Under the pieces are notes generated by a model. The model made no database searches. It had not been told where the DNA came from and saw nothing but the letters and a program-made list of their open reading frames with translations. Both the position numbers and the translations under genes were made by a program. A stretch of 64,000 nucleotides of DNA, taken from positions 310,001 to 374,000 of the forward strand of contig JAJQJQ010000066.1 of NCBI GenBank assembly GCA_028622995.1. Reading direction: 5' to 3'. Of the stretch, positions 44,570 through 59,200 are shown one piece after another; positions within the stretch are counted from its first letter, which is position 1; the number at the start of each line of letters is the position of its first letter. This stretch comes from Panagrolaimus kolymaensis (lineage: Eukaryota > Nematoda > Chromadorea > Rhabditida > Panagrolaimidae).

Positions 44570-47075
44570 TGATAAATAAATATATTTTGAGAAAATAATA
44601 AAATCAAATCAGACGAAAACAATAACAAAATCAGCAAAAGATGAAGAAGTAATAAATAAATAATCTCAAGCTTTTGCTTTTTTTCCTTGCAAAGCTTGCA
44701 TACAAAAATTGCATAGAAAGAAAAAAAAATCAATGGGGAAAAACGATTGGCACTCAAAAAGTGGTAGAGTAGCTGCTGAAGGGATAAGAGAAGAAGAAAA
44801 AAAACCAGCAGCGTGCGGATGAACAAAAAAGGGTCAAAAAATGCAAAAGAAAAAGAAAGAATACTCTTCGGGTCAGTTAATAATAGTCCGTCGTCATCAT
44901 CGTGGGGATAGGACCCAAATGCGGCAAAAAATGAACGGCGGCGACGATAGTGATGGCGAGACATCTCATCTCCTTCTAAAATTTGACGACTGACAGACCG
45001 ACGACGATGGTCGAAGATGACAAAAATGAAATATTAAAATGGCTAGAGATTGGAGAAAGCAAAGAGTGTGAATATACAATATCTTTGAAAAATAAAAAGA
45101 GCATCGCGATATGTGTGTGTGCGACCTTGCTTCCGGCTGGCTTCCTCCATCAATTTTTTTTTCGCGCTTTCTCTTTGGAGTAAGTAAGCTAAAAGAAAAA
45201 CTGAGGACACGATATATGAGTAGAGTCTTGTTTTACCATCAATGCGAGATTAGCAGCAGCATCGCAGTGGAAAAAAAACAGCGGCTGGTTGGTAAGGTTG
45301 TTAAAAACTGGACGACGATGACGAAGACATCAATCAATTAACACATATATAAATTGAATGTTCACTTTTTTTTTTGCTGACATTTTTATGGTTTCTTTTC
45401 TTGAATGTCTAACTAACAATTTTTAATGTTACTTCAACCCTTAATTTCCACTATAATGTTAGAACTAAATGCAGGGGCATTAGAAAAAATAGCAGTTAGT
45501 TAATTTTCTCAACTACAGTATTTTTTCCTTTCATTTTTTTATAAGTTTTTCAAACTATAATTGTTTTAGCTTTTTTATATTTTTCTTTAAGCTGCTTCTG
45601 CTGTAAAAAAAACGCGTCATGATCTCTGTAGCCTTTAATCTAAATAAACTCAATTAAGCTTTAAAGGAGCAATCTCTCATTCCTCCTTTTTTTAAAGTTA
45701 CAATTAAGAGCTCAATGATCAACTTTTTTTTCTTGCATCCATTTAGTTGTTTCAACGAAGAAAAAAAACGACAACGACGGAGGCGAAATAAAATAAAATA
45801 AGAAAAAAAATTATTACACACACTGATTTCCGTTTAGTTGTTTCTTTCCCATATTTTTTTAAAAGCATAAAAAAGTAAATCTATAAAACTTACTTTCCAA
45901 CCTGCAGATGAATTTGAATCACCTTTATCACGAAAATATGGAACATTTTGAACCATCCATTCATAAACTTGTGATAAAGTTAAACGTTTTTCAGGTGAAT
46001 TTAAAATGGCTTGAGTAATTAAATCGGCATACGACATATTTCCCCATGCATTTCTACGGGTTGTAGCTTTTTTCGCAGACGAATTAGGTGATTCTGAACC
46101 ATTATCATTTAAATCATCTGGGGATCCCAAAGATACTTGATTAAAACTAAAAAATATTCAATTCAGTAATAAGCAATTTTTAAAATCAATGGAAGGTGGT
46201 TGTCACTTACTCAGCATATGATCCATTATTTGCTGCAAGATTAGATTGTGACATTCCCGAATGTGAAAGGTTTTCACCCGAATCATACATACTGAAAGTG
46301 AAAAAAAAGATGAACGTTAATGTTTAAAGTAGAATCAAAAAAAATTTAAGCTGATAAGAGTTTTTTTCTTGACAGCTCAATCCTAAAGCAAAGCAAAAAA
46401 TTGAAGAACCAAATGGTACAACAACTTTTGCATTTTTTTAAATGTTAAATAAAGCTAATACCGGAACATTCGAATTTTATGTGTTTTGAGCTGTGTTAAA
46501 ATTTTTTATAAAGTAAAATTATCTTACTTTTCTTCTTCTATTCTATCATGAATGAGTGGGGAAGTTTGTGCATTGATATCCAATGTTGGGCGTCGAAGTG
46601 GCCAAGTATTGCATCGATCTCGAGGCATTGGATCTAAATCATCTTCAAGTTTTATTTCCATTTGTGGAGAACCAAATCCATTCATTTGTTGTTGATGTGG
46701 ATTCGTTGACATAAGTAATGAACCATTATGAGAAGAAATTCCAGAATCATCACAACCAATATTTTCAAGTTTAATTCTTGATGATGACGTTGAAGATGGA
46801 TTACTGGAATCATTAGCGAATGAAGTATTTGCAATAATTGCTTGTGCATTAAATGCTTGTGGATGGGCTCCTGCCATCATTGGAGTTAAATTAGTAAATT
46901 CTGTTCCTGAATTAGGTGTATATCCATTTGTTGTTGCATAACCATTTGGAAGTTGATGAGTTGTGGTTGTATTAGAAACTGATGGGCCATTAATATACAT
47001 AGGTGGTGCATTTTTACTCATGGGTAAATAAGTTGCACCAAAATCGGGAACTTCTGTTGAACTGGTTGACATCAT
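42541..47075 (-). CDS. daf-16: DAF-16/FOXO transcription factor, a-type isoform
   Basis: Exons are 46528-47075, 46211-46291, 45894-46146, 43126-43681, 42905-43067 and 42541-42847; 1908 bases, 635 residues. The N-terminus carries the AKT site [13 protein letters not shown]. The a-type forkhead half-exon has [16 protein letters not shown] and [20 protein letters not shown], joined to the common [16 protein letters not shown] recognition helix and basic tail. Further AKT sites are RRRAQT and FRGRTHS. The C-terminus ends QQIHFDL as in C. elegans. The protein is the output of insulin/IGF signalling (dauer, stress, lifespan): AKT phosphorylation causes 14-3-3 binding and cytoplasmic retention. The frame stays open 62 codons upstream of the ATG, without another ATG. 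Confidence 0.95.
44570..45893. promoter_or_regulatory. daf-16 internal promoter / a-type intron
   Basis: 1.3 kb between the b-type first exon and the a-type forkhead exon. It is GC-richer around 44880-45020 (repeated GACGACG), as expected of a promoter. No TATA box is obvious. Confidence 0.5.
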
Positions 47076-47261
47076 TGATATTGAGCCTTGAGGTAATAAT
47101 TTTGTTGTAATTAAATTTGGTGGAATTGTTGCTGAAGATTTAGGCGGTGGAGTCCAATATTGTGGTGGATGTTGTTGCTGTTGTTGTTGTGAAACAGGTG
47201 GAGATGAAAAATTTGGTGGAAATACGTTGTTCGTCGTGATTACAAAATTTGAATGAAAATT
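47076..47261 (-). other. Open, Pro/Gln-rich frame upstream of the daf-16a ATG
   Basis: In frame with the ATG at 47075, 62 stop-free codons encode a Pro/Gln/Ser/Thr-rich stretch including six glutamines (QQQQQQHPPQYWTPPPK). There is no in-frame ATG and no upstream AG acceptor that I can see; two ACG codons lie near the 5' end. It could be translated from a near-cognate start or simply be leader. Confidence 0.4.
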
Positions 47262-50200
47262 TCAACGAAATTAATAATTCGTCGAAATTTTATTTCAGGA
47301 AAAAATAAAATAAATTAAATTAATTAAAACAGGTAAATGAATGAATGAGTAGCTGAGCAGCGATGATAGAATGAAATGAAAAACTTTGACTTCTTTTTAT
47401 TTTCTTCGAAAGTTGTCAAGGTTACGTAAAAATTAAAAGCAGCAGAAGTATGAGAGAGGGAGAGATGAAATTGTAGTTAATAAAACGACGCAAAAAAATT
47501 GAACTTTAATCACATAGAATAAAAAAAATTCTTTTTTCCGGTGGTTAAAGTTTTTATACAATTTTGTAGTCGTCGCTTTTACTTTTTTTAATTTCAATAA
47601 TATTCGGTTTTCAGTTGCTTTATTTATTCTGAAACGGAAAAAAGAACTTTAACAAAAAATTTCTTTAAATTTTTTTAAAAAATAATCACGAATCGATTTT
47701 AATCAACAGAATAAAAGCAAAAAACGCGAGAGAAAAAAATGTCATAAGACAAGTTTAGCAGCAAAAAAACTACTCTTTACACGGGCAAAAAAAAGAAAGA
47801 AAGATTACACGCGGTTTGAAGAATATTTTTCGTTTTGAAGATGGACGTCGTCTTACATATTCTTCCTTCTTAGAAAAAAAATAGTATTGGTTCTTTACTT
47901 CACTTTTTATTTTTTAAACCAATGTTTGCTTTTTTAAGCATTTTTTTATTATTAGGACATACAAAAAAATGTAAAGTAAATGAGTTTTAACAACAAAAAA
48001 AACGATTGAAAAAAGTAAGTATGTAGTTGCGATATACAAAAATGGGGGCTGAATGACCTCGTAACAATATAAAGAACTACGTTTTTTGGTTGCGAGTTTC
48101 TCAAAACTATTTATTATTATACTGTAAAAAGCGACGACTGCACTTTACGTGGAAGCAATTGAAGCGTGTATGAATTATTAGTATATTTAAGACAACAGAG
48201 TTTGAGCTCAAATATTGCAAAAAAATATTTACTTCCACGCACACAAAAAAAAATCTTTACGTAAATCAACCAAAGAAAATATTGCAAAGAAATATCTTTA
48301 AAAAATTCACGCGGATTTTATTAATGTCAGCTTAAACGTCGTCGATGCTACTTTTTCATGGCATGCATTCATGGCTATAATCCTCATTTGAGACTACGCG
48401 TCATTGTTCCATTTATCCTCCCTTCTTCTACCATAAGCTTTTATTAAAGAAATTGAAACACACGTAAGTATTAATTTCAAAAAAATGTGTTATAATATTA
48501 TAAGACTCTATCTTCAAAATTAATTTACAACAAGAAATTATTTGGAAGATTATTGAAAAAGGATTAAAAATATTGGGAGAAGAAGAATGAAGAAAAAGAT
48601 TTAGGGTCAAAACTTTGTCGTTGTCGTCGTCTTTGTTGCCCTCAAGCAAAGGAAGAAAAAAAAGAAAAAAAAAAACCACATGTTCAAGAATGAATTGAAA
48701 AAAAGTTCTCAAACATTTTTTTGCTGAAAAAAAGCTATTCGATTGCATTAAAATAAAAAGAACCAAAGGTCGGTGCTCAAAGATTCTTTACACTGCTTCT
48801 GCCATCTCAAAAAACGTTTGATGACTGTTTTAATGAAAGAAAAATCGAGATAGAAAAAGAAAAGCATTCTTTTTTGTTGGTTGTGTAATTAAAGATAAAT
48901 TTTAAAACGAGAAAAAAACGTCTGAAAAGTGCTAAATTCATTAATTTGGGTAATAAAAAAGAGGAATGCAAGCGTCTCAAGGCAATAAGAATGAATATCG
49001 TTGTTAGCTACTTTTTTAATTAAGGAAGATGAAATAAGGAAGCAAAAAAGTGTTAAAAAGAGACAGCTAAAAAGGATATTAAGTTTATTTTGTTCCTTAT
49101 GGTTCCTCAAACTAAAAAAACGTATTTGAAAGAAGCAGTCGACGTGGTCTGCGACTTTTTTTTACTCAAGTCATTTTTTGTGTGCTTCCCAATTTTGGAT
49201 TGTAATGTTTGAAAAAAGTGGACAAAAACGAAGAGGAAGAAAAAAAATAAAGACAAAAAAAGAACTTCAACATTTTAACAACGAGAAAAATGGGAAGAAA
49301 AGGAAAAAGAAGAAAAAAAGCGAACGAATTCGATAAGAGCGAGGAGCAAAAAAAATTCTGATATTGCTTAACGTATATGCTGGCTGGCTGGCGGCAGCGG
49401 TGTTGGTGGGGCTGATGGCTGTTGCGTATATGCGTGTATGGGTGTGTTAGAAAAAAAAGAGGCGGTAGTTTCCTCGTCAAGTTGAGCATCAAAAAAGAAA
49501 AAGAAAAAACGCAACGAAAAAAAAATGAATAGAAAATTCCGTCTAATTTTTTTTGCTGCTACAAAGGCGGTTTTTTTTTATTGAAAAAGAATATCTGTTT
49601 GAGAGAGTCAGGCGTTGTTGATTAGTGTGTCTGCAAACAGGCAGGCTGTCGTCATGTTGAAAAGCACACACACGTGCATACCTGACAGCCACCAGCCAAT
49701 AAGATGACAGTCGTCTGTCACTAAACACAACTCTCTTCTTCCCCGGTTGAGAAAAAAATAGTCGTCGATGTTCAATTTTTTTGTGAGCAGAAAAAAAAAT
49801 CTCATCGCGCTCACAAGTTACTTCTCTTCAACGACAACACCAAACCCACATCTTCGTCATTATCTATCGTTTTCGCTTCAACACTTTAATAAAAAAAGAT
49901 GTTTCATTTTTAGAAATCCATTCATTCATTTTTTCATTGAAGCTTCTCAAATTTAAAATTTGTCACATTTTTTAAATTAAAAAATTATTATTCATTCAGC
50001 TTATTTTTTCTAACGATGAAATTTTTTATGAGAAAAAAACATGAGCAGGCGAGCTTAAAATAGCTTCTTCCTATGTCAGCTTATCATCACTCATTCTCCA
50101 ATTGAAAAAAGGATTTTGGAAATAGTGTTTTTAATGTTCGGGAAGAAATAGGTGGGTCCAAAGTTAAAAAAAAATCAACATCTACGACCGCAATTAATCA

Positions 50201-53200
50201 GTCGTTCGTACGTTTTTCTTCTCCCACATTTCAACTCCTGCAACAACCACTAAGAAGTAGATGAAAAAAAAAAGAAGAACTTTCTTAACTTAATTTTAAC
50301 TGCCAAAAAAATTTATCATTTGTCATTAAAAAAAAGTGAGGCTTTCTTCAATCAAAAATAAAAAAGTGCATTAAATTTCATCAAAGATCAAAAAATTTAA
50401 TCAAGACTTTTGTCCTTCAAAAAAGAAAAACAGTAAAAATCATGCTTTAAATCAAAAATGTCAACATAGTGGTAATAATCGAAAATTAAAAATTAAATGA
50501 TAGAAAGAAAAGCATGGGTAAGAACAAATTTTTTTTATTCAAAAGAAAAAAAGAGAAGGAAGCTGGACGGCCGCGCAAGCAACATCCGTTAATATTTTTT
50601 TTGTGGAACAAAAATCACGAGCAAATATTTACTTTGGTTTTTTTTTATTTATTTCAAATGCAAGCAAAAAAAAAGAAAAAAGAAAAGAAAAGGAAGACCT
50701 CAAGAATTCTGACAAAAGTAGAGCAAAAAAGACAAAAAAGAATTAAATGGAAGAGAAAAAGCTTTGGTGGTGGGGTTTCATTTTTTTTATGAGAAAAATC
50801 CTTTCTTGAATTAAGAGTTAACTACCATTTCCGAAAAAGCTTAAAATCCTAGTGAGAATAGTCTTTATTTCTGATATGTAATTTTAATGGATCAATGGTT
50901 ATCGAGAATTTGTGTTAAAGAAAAGCCAAGGTCAGAATTTTGGAAAAAAATTTGACCTATGGCTTTTTAACATTTTTTGTGTAAATTAAAACACAACTCT
51001 TCGAAATAGGAACAAGAACTTATTTATTTTATACTTCTTTTTTTCTATGGTTATTAAATTATTTATGATGACCTCAAAAGTAAAAAGAAACATGCGTTAA
51101 ATATGTTGTTTTTTGCTATGCTTAAATATGTCTTCAATAAAAGTCCAAATTTCACTATTTTATACCCATAGAAAAAAAAAGAGAGATGTAAATTCTAAGA
51201 AAAGTAAGCCTAATTAGAAACAACTTCCATATTTTCATTCAAAAACAAGCTTTTTAGCGGCAACAACAACTCCAACGTCAACATACATGTATGTAGTTAG
51301 TTAGTTTGTTGCTTTAGAAAATTGGTAATAAACCGAAGTTTCCGTTTATTTTATAAAAAAAGGGTTTTTTATTAAAGAAAAAATATTTTCGAAAAAAATT
51401 AGATACACTTTTATGAATGCAAAAAAGGCGGAATGAATTAAAAAAGCATTTTTTTGTTGATAAAAGGTCAAAAATTTTCATTCACCTAGACGACGTTGAC
51501 AAAATTTTTAGAAAAACTATGAATGGATGAAAAGCGACAAGGTTCTCATGGATAAGAAGAAAAAAAAGTGTACCAGGCAGTGCCAAAGTAGCTTTTTGAC
51601 GCTGGCTGAAAAAAAGAAAGTTTTAAAGATGAAAAAGGAAATTAAGCGTCTACTAAGAATGAACTTTAAATGGGTTCTCTTATTTGGTATATGTAATAAT
51701 ATATACATTTGTCCAAAAAGTTCATAAATGAATAAATTTGTCTTAAGACTTTTATCTTAGATCTCAAAAAAGTAAAGTTTTTTTCTTCTCTAATTTTTAA
51801 GCGTTCAATGTTCATAGCTTTTCACTTAACTTCTCTTTTTGGTAAATACATTAATTTTCTTCTTCTTTCGAATGGTGTTAAAATTAAATGACCATCACAT
51901 CTCACATACTGCCTGCCTGGCACCATTCTCTCCTACTACATACTTTTTTAGTATTCAAAGAACATGAGAACGACTTTTGCCGTCCTTTTTTTAATGCCAA
52001 CTTTCAAAAACTAAAAAAACGTCTTTAGGGTTTAAAAAAAAGAGCTAATTCTTGGAACTCATTCTCTTTTTTTGTGCTTCAATGAAACTTCATTCATCTC
52101 TTCTTCTTTTTTTTGCAAAGTAAAGTAAAGTACACGCGAGACAGCAAAAAGTAAAGAATATTTTGTGCCGGGATGCGACACGCAGAAAAGCATGTGGGAG
52201 AAACTATATATTCGATGCCAATGGCAATGGTGTTTCATTTTTTTTTTGGCCAAATAAAAGCATTTAAAAAAGAAATGAAATAAAAAGACTTGAATTTTTT
52301 TAAATCATGTGTGTTAGTTAGTTAAACCTTGGAAAGAAGGAATCTCAAAAGCCACGCGATGAAAATGTGGTGATGAAAGGCAAAAAAAGAAAGAAAAGGT
52401 TAATCTTTTTTTTATTTTAAATAAGATTACTTTTTTTATTACTAAAATAAAAAAAACCGAAGATTGGATTTTGCTTTTAAAATTGAAAGGTTTTATCCAA
52501 TTTTACTTATATTCAAAAAAGATAAGTACTGACGCACAAATAAATTAAATCTAAAATGAATGCGGAAAAAATGGTTGTTGTATCAGCAGAAAGCGATATT
52601 ACTACGCTATATATCTATCTATCTATGTGGGTTGTCTAGACCGGTTATAATTTACTTTAATAAAAAAAAGAGCTGAATTTTTTTTCGTATGATTAATCAA
52701 TATTCTCGGACACATGATTTTGTCGTCACCCATTGGTCTCGTGAGTAATTATATGCGAGTGGCGGTAAACCGCCCTATTATAACACGCTTAAAAGGTGAT
52801 AATATAAAAAAATGTAAGTTATTATCCTGAGAAAGATCCTTCAAATTTATTAATAAATAGAGTAATATTTAATTAGACTTTGGGGAATTTATTAGTAGAG
52901 GAGTTACTTCAGAATCATATGGGAAGGAATGTTCAAATCTATCACTAACTATTTTTGGAATTTTTTGGGTTTAAAAAAGCTCTATTTATAATCTCTTCTC
53001 CTTCGTGTGCCTATTTTATGCAACTGCATCCACCACCACGTCCGCCGATGTCTATCTTTTACATTTATAAAGAAGAGAAATGTTTGTTCGATTTTTGTTT
53101 ATTGAAATCATTTTTATAACAGAGATCACTCCCAATAGCCGTGCGTGGAAAAGAGAAAAAGAAGAACGAGAAGGTTTGTTGCATCAAGAGATGCCCAAAT

Positions 53201-56200
53201 TCTTTTTTACAATACAGTTATAAAAAATTTATGTGTTTCAAAAAAATATATGATAACGAAAAACTCTTAGGGCTAAAACCGGACTTGAAACGATTGCAAA
53301 AGAGGAGAATAGTAATTTTTCAACACCGAAACGTTGAAAGTTGACAAAGTTCAATTAACCAACTTCCGATAAGAAAAAAGACAAATGAGCCTTACAGTAA
53401 AAACTTGCTATATATAATAAAGGCCTAAATAAAACTCGGGTAAAAAGTTATGGCAAATAATAAAGAAAAAAACTAATCTCATTTTGTTTCTTGGAAACCC
53501 AAACATCTCCGCCTTTATTTTCATTATCGACTCTAAAGCTTATTTATGAAAAATTTATCACGCAACCATAAAAAATCCTTTTAAAACGTTTTTTTCTTCA
53601 CAAAAAAATGGAATGCGAGACTGCTTTTCATCGTGTATTGTTGTTGACCAGGTAAAAAAAAGAAAAAAAAGTGTCATTCACCTCTCAATTTTTTTTCTCT
53701 CTTTTAAATTGCGTGTTTTTTGATCTTTTATGAAAATTTAAAACATCAAAAAACATTGTAACAAAAAAAAATTGAAGAAAAAAAAGATGTGAAAAAGAGA
53801 AAAAAGAGCTATTTGATAGAATCGACAATCAAAATTTTTTTTTATCAAACATTGATAAAAATGATATAAACAAACATAAGAAGGCTTGGTGCTATGTACA
53901 TATAATAGGGGCTTTGAATACGGATTCAAGGAAAAAATGTATACAGTAATTCAGAAGGAAAAAGAAAAGACAAATAAACAAATTAATAAAAAAAACGATT
54001 TAAAAGAACGATGATGCCTTGATAAGCAAGTTCAAGGAATAAACCAAGTTTATGGACCAACGATATACGAATGTGAAGGGCCACGGAAAGCTGTATTTTT
54101 TTAGGGAAGATAATGTTTTTAATTTTATGGCTCGTCAATATTTTTTAAAAAGGTTTCTTAAATACTTACTTTGAAAAATCTGGAAAAAAATTGCTGCGAT
54201 TCTTCATACTCCGCCCTTTTTTTTCTTCCATCTAAAATTTGGGTCATGCAAAAAAATCAGAAGAATAAGTTTTTTTGTTCTCAAGGATTTTGCATTGATC
54301 CTCTTCTTTTTCGCCGATGCATCCCTATTTGCTGGTTGATCTTCAATCGACTATGTCTTGAATTGAATCTCATCTTCATCGTCTTCTCATGTTTACCGTA
54401 TTCTTCTCCATCCTTTCACTTTTTAATAATTATTTGCACGTAAGCAATTTTGTCGTTTCACTTTTCAGCCTTATTTGTTAATTACTCCACCACCCAGAAC
54501 CACGCCAAAAAAAGTAAAAATTAAAACTAGATAATTTCATAAAAAATTTGTCAACAAAAAATACACACACATGCTTCAGTAAGAAGGGATATCAAAAAAA
54601 TGAAAATGACGTCAAATTATTTATGTACAACACCCATTAGAAGCAAGTGATGATGACTTAAACCACTAACACCCGAAATTTTATATCCGGGATATATATA
54701 TTTAAGAAAAAGAAGATATATTGAAAACAGCTCATCGAGTAAAAGAAAAAGAAAAAACACGGTTTGATGTTTCAAATGGTTACTTACTTATTCTTGCCTT
54801 TGCTGCTAAGATGGCACGCTTTCTTCTAGAAGGAGAAAGGCGACGTCAAAAAAAAGAATAAATAACCTTTTGACTTTTTTAATTTAATTTTACTTTAGCA
54901 CATGTGTTTGGAATGAGTAATAAGGAAAATAAATTTGGTTTAAAAAGGAGACAAACTATAAACGAAAAAAAGAATTGATCATTGAAATGATTTTTTTAAT
55001 TCACCAAAAATGGTTTCTAGATTTATAGATCCCTCAATCGCTTTCTTTTTTTATTAGATACAACAAAACACAAAGGTGCAAGGCTTAAAATAAATTTATA
55101 AAACATCAGAAGACCGACGACGACAACTGCCCGTTATTTTTCATCATTTGATATGGCTTGGAAACACACAAATTTTTGTCGTCGTTAAAAAGTACAACAT
55201 TGCCTACTGCCAGAAAAAAAAAATGAAGGGACCAAAGCTCGACAATAAGTGATTTTTTTTCTTTGGTGAAAAAAAGCAACAGAAGCAAATTGTTTATTTC
55301 CACTTTTTTTGTTTTAAGTGCAAAAAAAAGAAGAATGAATTTCACCTTTTTTTCATGTGTTTTGGTTAGACCAACAAAAAAATCATGAAACAAAAAATGG
55401 CCATTATTAATTCAGACTCCCTTCAAAAAAAGCTTAAAAATCATTGCGTTTTTTTGTATTATTTTTTGTGTTGCAAAAAAAAGGTTTCTGGTGTTTTAAA
55501 AAAGAATGTGAAAATATTGATGAGATTTTAGAGAATTTCGTGCTACATAAAAAATGATCGCAATTTTTGATTTCCCTTTTTTCGGTGTACAGTAATCATT
55601 CACGAAGAAATAATATATGATTTACAAAGGCATTTTTTTGTAAGGCTTCTTTAAATATTTTTTAAAACAAAACACAAACGCGTAGTTTAAAAAAAAGCAA
55701 AATCTGGCGCTTACATACTTTGTTTATTTCTGCAAAAAAAAAATTGTTGCTAAAAAATTAATAAGTCAAAAAAATTTTCAAAGCGGATAATATTTTCTTT
55801 TTTTATGTTTTTTGAACATTTGCCAAATTTAATTCGTAAAGTAGGTAATTTTCAGATATACGAAAATAGAACTTTTTCTTTCTTAGCTTTAAAGTAAAAA
55901 AGTAATTCTCTCTATGATTAAATAAAGAAAGCGGGGACGGATTTAAAAAAAAGTAAAATGTTTTAATTTTGTAGTTTTCAAAAGTAATTACTACAAAATT
56001 ATTGAAGATCATGTGCTTTTGAATGACTTTTAACTTTTGCTCCAAAGCTTTAGAAATGAAGCAAAAATAGCAACCGATGATTAAATAAATGTTAGCAATC
56101 ATAAAAAATAATTTACAAAACACAAAGTTTTTGCAAATAAAAAAACTTTAGCTACAAATTAAAAGTATGTTTTTTTATTTTAAAGCTTTTATAATTACAT

Positions 56201-59200
56201 ATTCATAGCTGACGATAAACAAGGTTATAAAAGTTGCTATATTTTTAAAATTAATCTTTGAATTTTTTACAGAATATTTGATTAAAGGTTTTTTTTATTT
56301 TTGCATGCGACCAGACAACAAACTTTTTAGCTAACTTTTTTATGGAGTTTTTTTTGACTAACAAGAGTCATGAGTCTTTTAAAGGGCAATTTTTGCAAAA
56401 ATAAATAGTGTTGTCCTTAAAAAAAGAATGCAAACTATAAATATGTAAAGCAGTCAATCGAATTGAATTGAAGTGTGAGAGAAGAAAGACGAGGGTTGAA
56501 ACATTCAAATGGGTTTAGGGAAATGACATAAGTGAGAGTTAAAAGTTTGTATAAAAAAATTGTTAAACATTAAAAAGCCGAAAAATAATATGAAAACGAG
56601 AAAAATCAAACAATTGTGCACAAAGTCGATCTAAAAACCAAATAAATAAAGGAGGTCGTGGCAAAGACCATTTGTGCTAATATTTATCCCATTTGCAACA
56701 ATTTGTTTTTCCTCAAAATAACCTTTTTTATTAATGTTCAAAAGCCACTCCTAATTCCCATCTATTCAGATCAACCCTCTACCACCTTCCTCATATCTTT
56801 CAATAAATAAAGCAACCCCTGATCAAATAAACACATCCGTAAAATAAAAATAACACTTTTGTTAGAAAAAGAGGAAAAAATTGTTTACTATTTTATCTTT
56901 TCTCTCTTACTCATCTCGTCATTTAAATATGCAGAAGAAAAAGCACGTGTGCCCGATCATAAAAAAAGAAATTAGAAACAGAAAAAAACACAAACATACA
57001 CTTACTTATGAGAATGTGGGCTGCATGCGTTTATAACCGTAGTTTAACATTTTTCTCACTCACACATCAATTTAAAACTTTTTTTACGAAAAACAAAATT
57101 AATGCAATTCTTTAATTGTATCAAAAAAATTTATTAAAAAAAGTTTTTCTTATTATTATTAAAACTTAAAATGTTTCCAAGTAAAGGTTCAAAGCTCGGT
57201 TTTAACGAAGCTTTAAAAAAGTTTAAAAGAGTTTTTTCATAGATCGTTGATAGATTTTATTTTTGCAAAATGCGGGTATTATGGCTTTCTATATAATCTT
57301 GAAACATACAATTCTTGGAAAATAATAAAAGAAAAATTACTTTCTAAATATGATATTTTTAAGCCATTCTTACACCACAATCAGAAAAATTAGAAAAAAA
57401 GCTAACGATAGATGGATGAGAAGCATTCTAGAAAAGCTTTACTAAACACAGAAACAACGCGCTAATGGCTCTTATTTCTCTCTCTTTTACTTTCACGTGG
57501 TTTTTTCTTTTTTAAGAATGCTGCTCTTTGAACCAATTTCAAAAAAAAAAGAGAAGAAAAATACACATACAAAAAAGGCGCCAGTGATCAAAAGCGAAAG
57601 CAGCAAAAAAATAAAATAGTCTTTTTTGAGTCAGAGGCAGCAGCAGGCAAACAGCAGTCAGAATAAAAAAAAATAATACGAAGGCTTTGTATATTCATTT
57701 TTACGTAATCTATGAACTCTTAGAAAAGAAAAAAAAATGAATTGACAGACGAAAAGGAAAAAAGAGAGGAGACAGATAAAAAAGAAGGGAAAAACGAAAA
57801 AAAACTTTGTAAAATTTTGATGGGCCTAGCAATGGCGGAAAATGTTTTTAACTTGGGTGTCACATAGAGGCGAAGAGGTGGCGGCAAGTCACAAAGTTAG
57901 TTCTGCTGGCCTTGAGACATTAGTTTTAAAAAAACTTGCAAAAAATAAGTTGCTTTTTAATCTTTAAAAAAAATAAAAATTAAAGATTTTTTGGGGAGCA
58001 GTAAATTATAATTTTTTTTATTGTCACGTAGAGTGTATCAAAATTTTTTTTGATCAAACTTGGAACAATAATGGTAATAATAATAATAATAAGACATTTT
58101 GGCAAGATTGATCATCAACGAAGCACACAAAGAAAATAAATTTTAAAGTTTGAGAAAATAAGGGGTTTGATTATTCACATTTTTTTGGCGCTAGAAAAAA
58201 AATATGAAAATAGTCAGTCTTCTGACTCAAATGATTGCTTCGCTTCAATAAAGGTTAAAAGAAGAAGAAGAAAATGGACAACATCAACAAACAGGAATCA
58301 CCAAACAATGAAACATTAAAATAAAAAAAAACAGAGAAAGAAAAGCACTAAAGGGAGTAACAAAAAAAAATTCCGCCAAAAATATATATTAGAAATGTTA
58401 AAGCAACAAAGGTTTTAAATGACTAGTTAGAAGAGTTTTTTATTATTGAAAAATTGAATTTGATTTTAGAATATTGAAAGGACATGCATTCATTAGTTTA
58501 GGGATCAGGAAAAGTTAGTCTACCCAAACATAAAACATTGATCTTTTTTGTACTTTTTACTAAACAAAAAAGTGATTGAATTTGTCTCTATAAAAAGCAC
58601 CTTCCAATGTTTGCCTAAGTTTAAATAAATCAAAGTCGATTTATAGTCACAAAACAATTATTTTACCAAAGCAAAGCCGAATATGTATGTATCACAAACA
58701 AATGTTTGTAAATAGACTTCATTAAAAAAAGCGTGAAAAAAATGGAGAGGAAAAACACTACTGCGAATTAAAGATCACATGAATTACACGCGATTTAACA
58801 CGCACACAACAGTCACTCACTTTTTTTGTTATTGAATTTAAAAAAATAAAAATAAAATATTAATGAATTTTGTCTTTCAACTTTTTTTTTGGGACCATAA
58901 ATGAAAGTTTTTTAAAAGGACAAAAAAAGCTTGATCACATTTTTAAAAGGCTGTTAAAGAAAAGGGACAAAGGAAATCAACAGGTTGATTATGGAAAGGG
59001 AGCTTTTCCGATAAGGGCCATAGGCGGTGAAGAAGTGGTAGTTAGCGATAGTTCGAAAGAAAGAAGGAGACGACGACAGGTTGAAAGCAGCAGTCCAGTT
59101 TGAAAGAAGAAAAGATAAAAAAATCTTTCTTTCTCTTTTGACAAATGATGGAAGACTTTCCTTTAAAATGGGAAAATTAAAAAAACAAAGGATAATTTAG

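Noticed and set aside
58870..59103. 77-codon ORF with a basic, Arg-rich end
   Set aside because: No splice partner, start context or family; other ORFs of this size are common in this AT-rich block.
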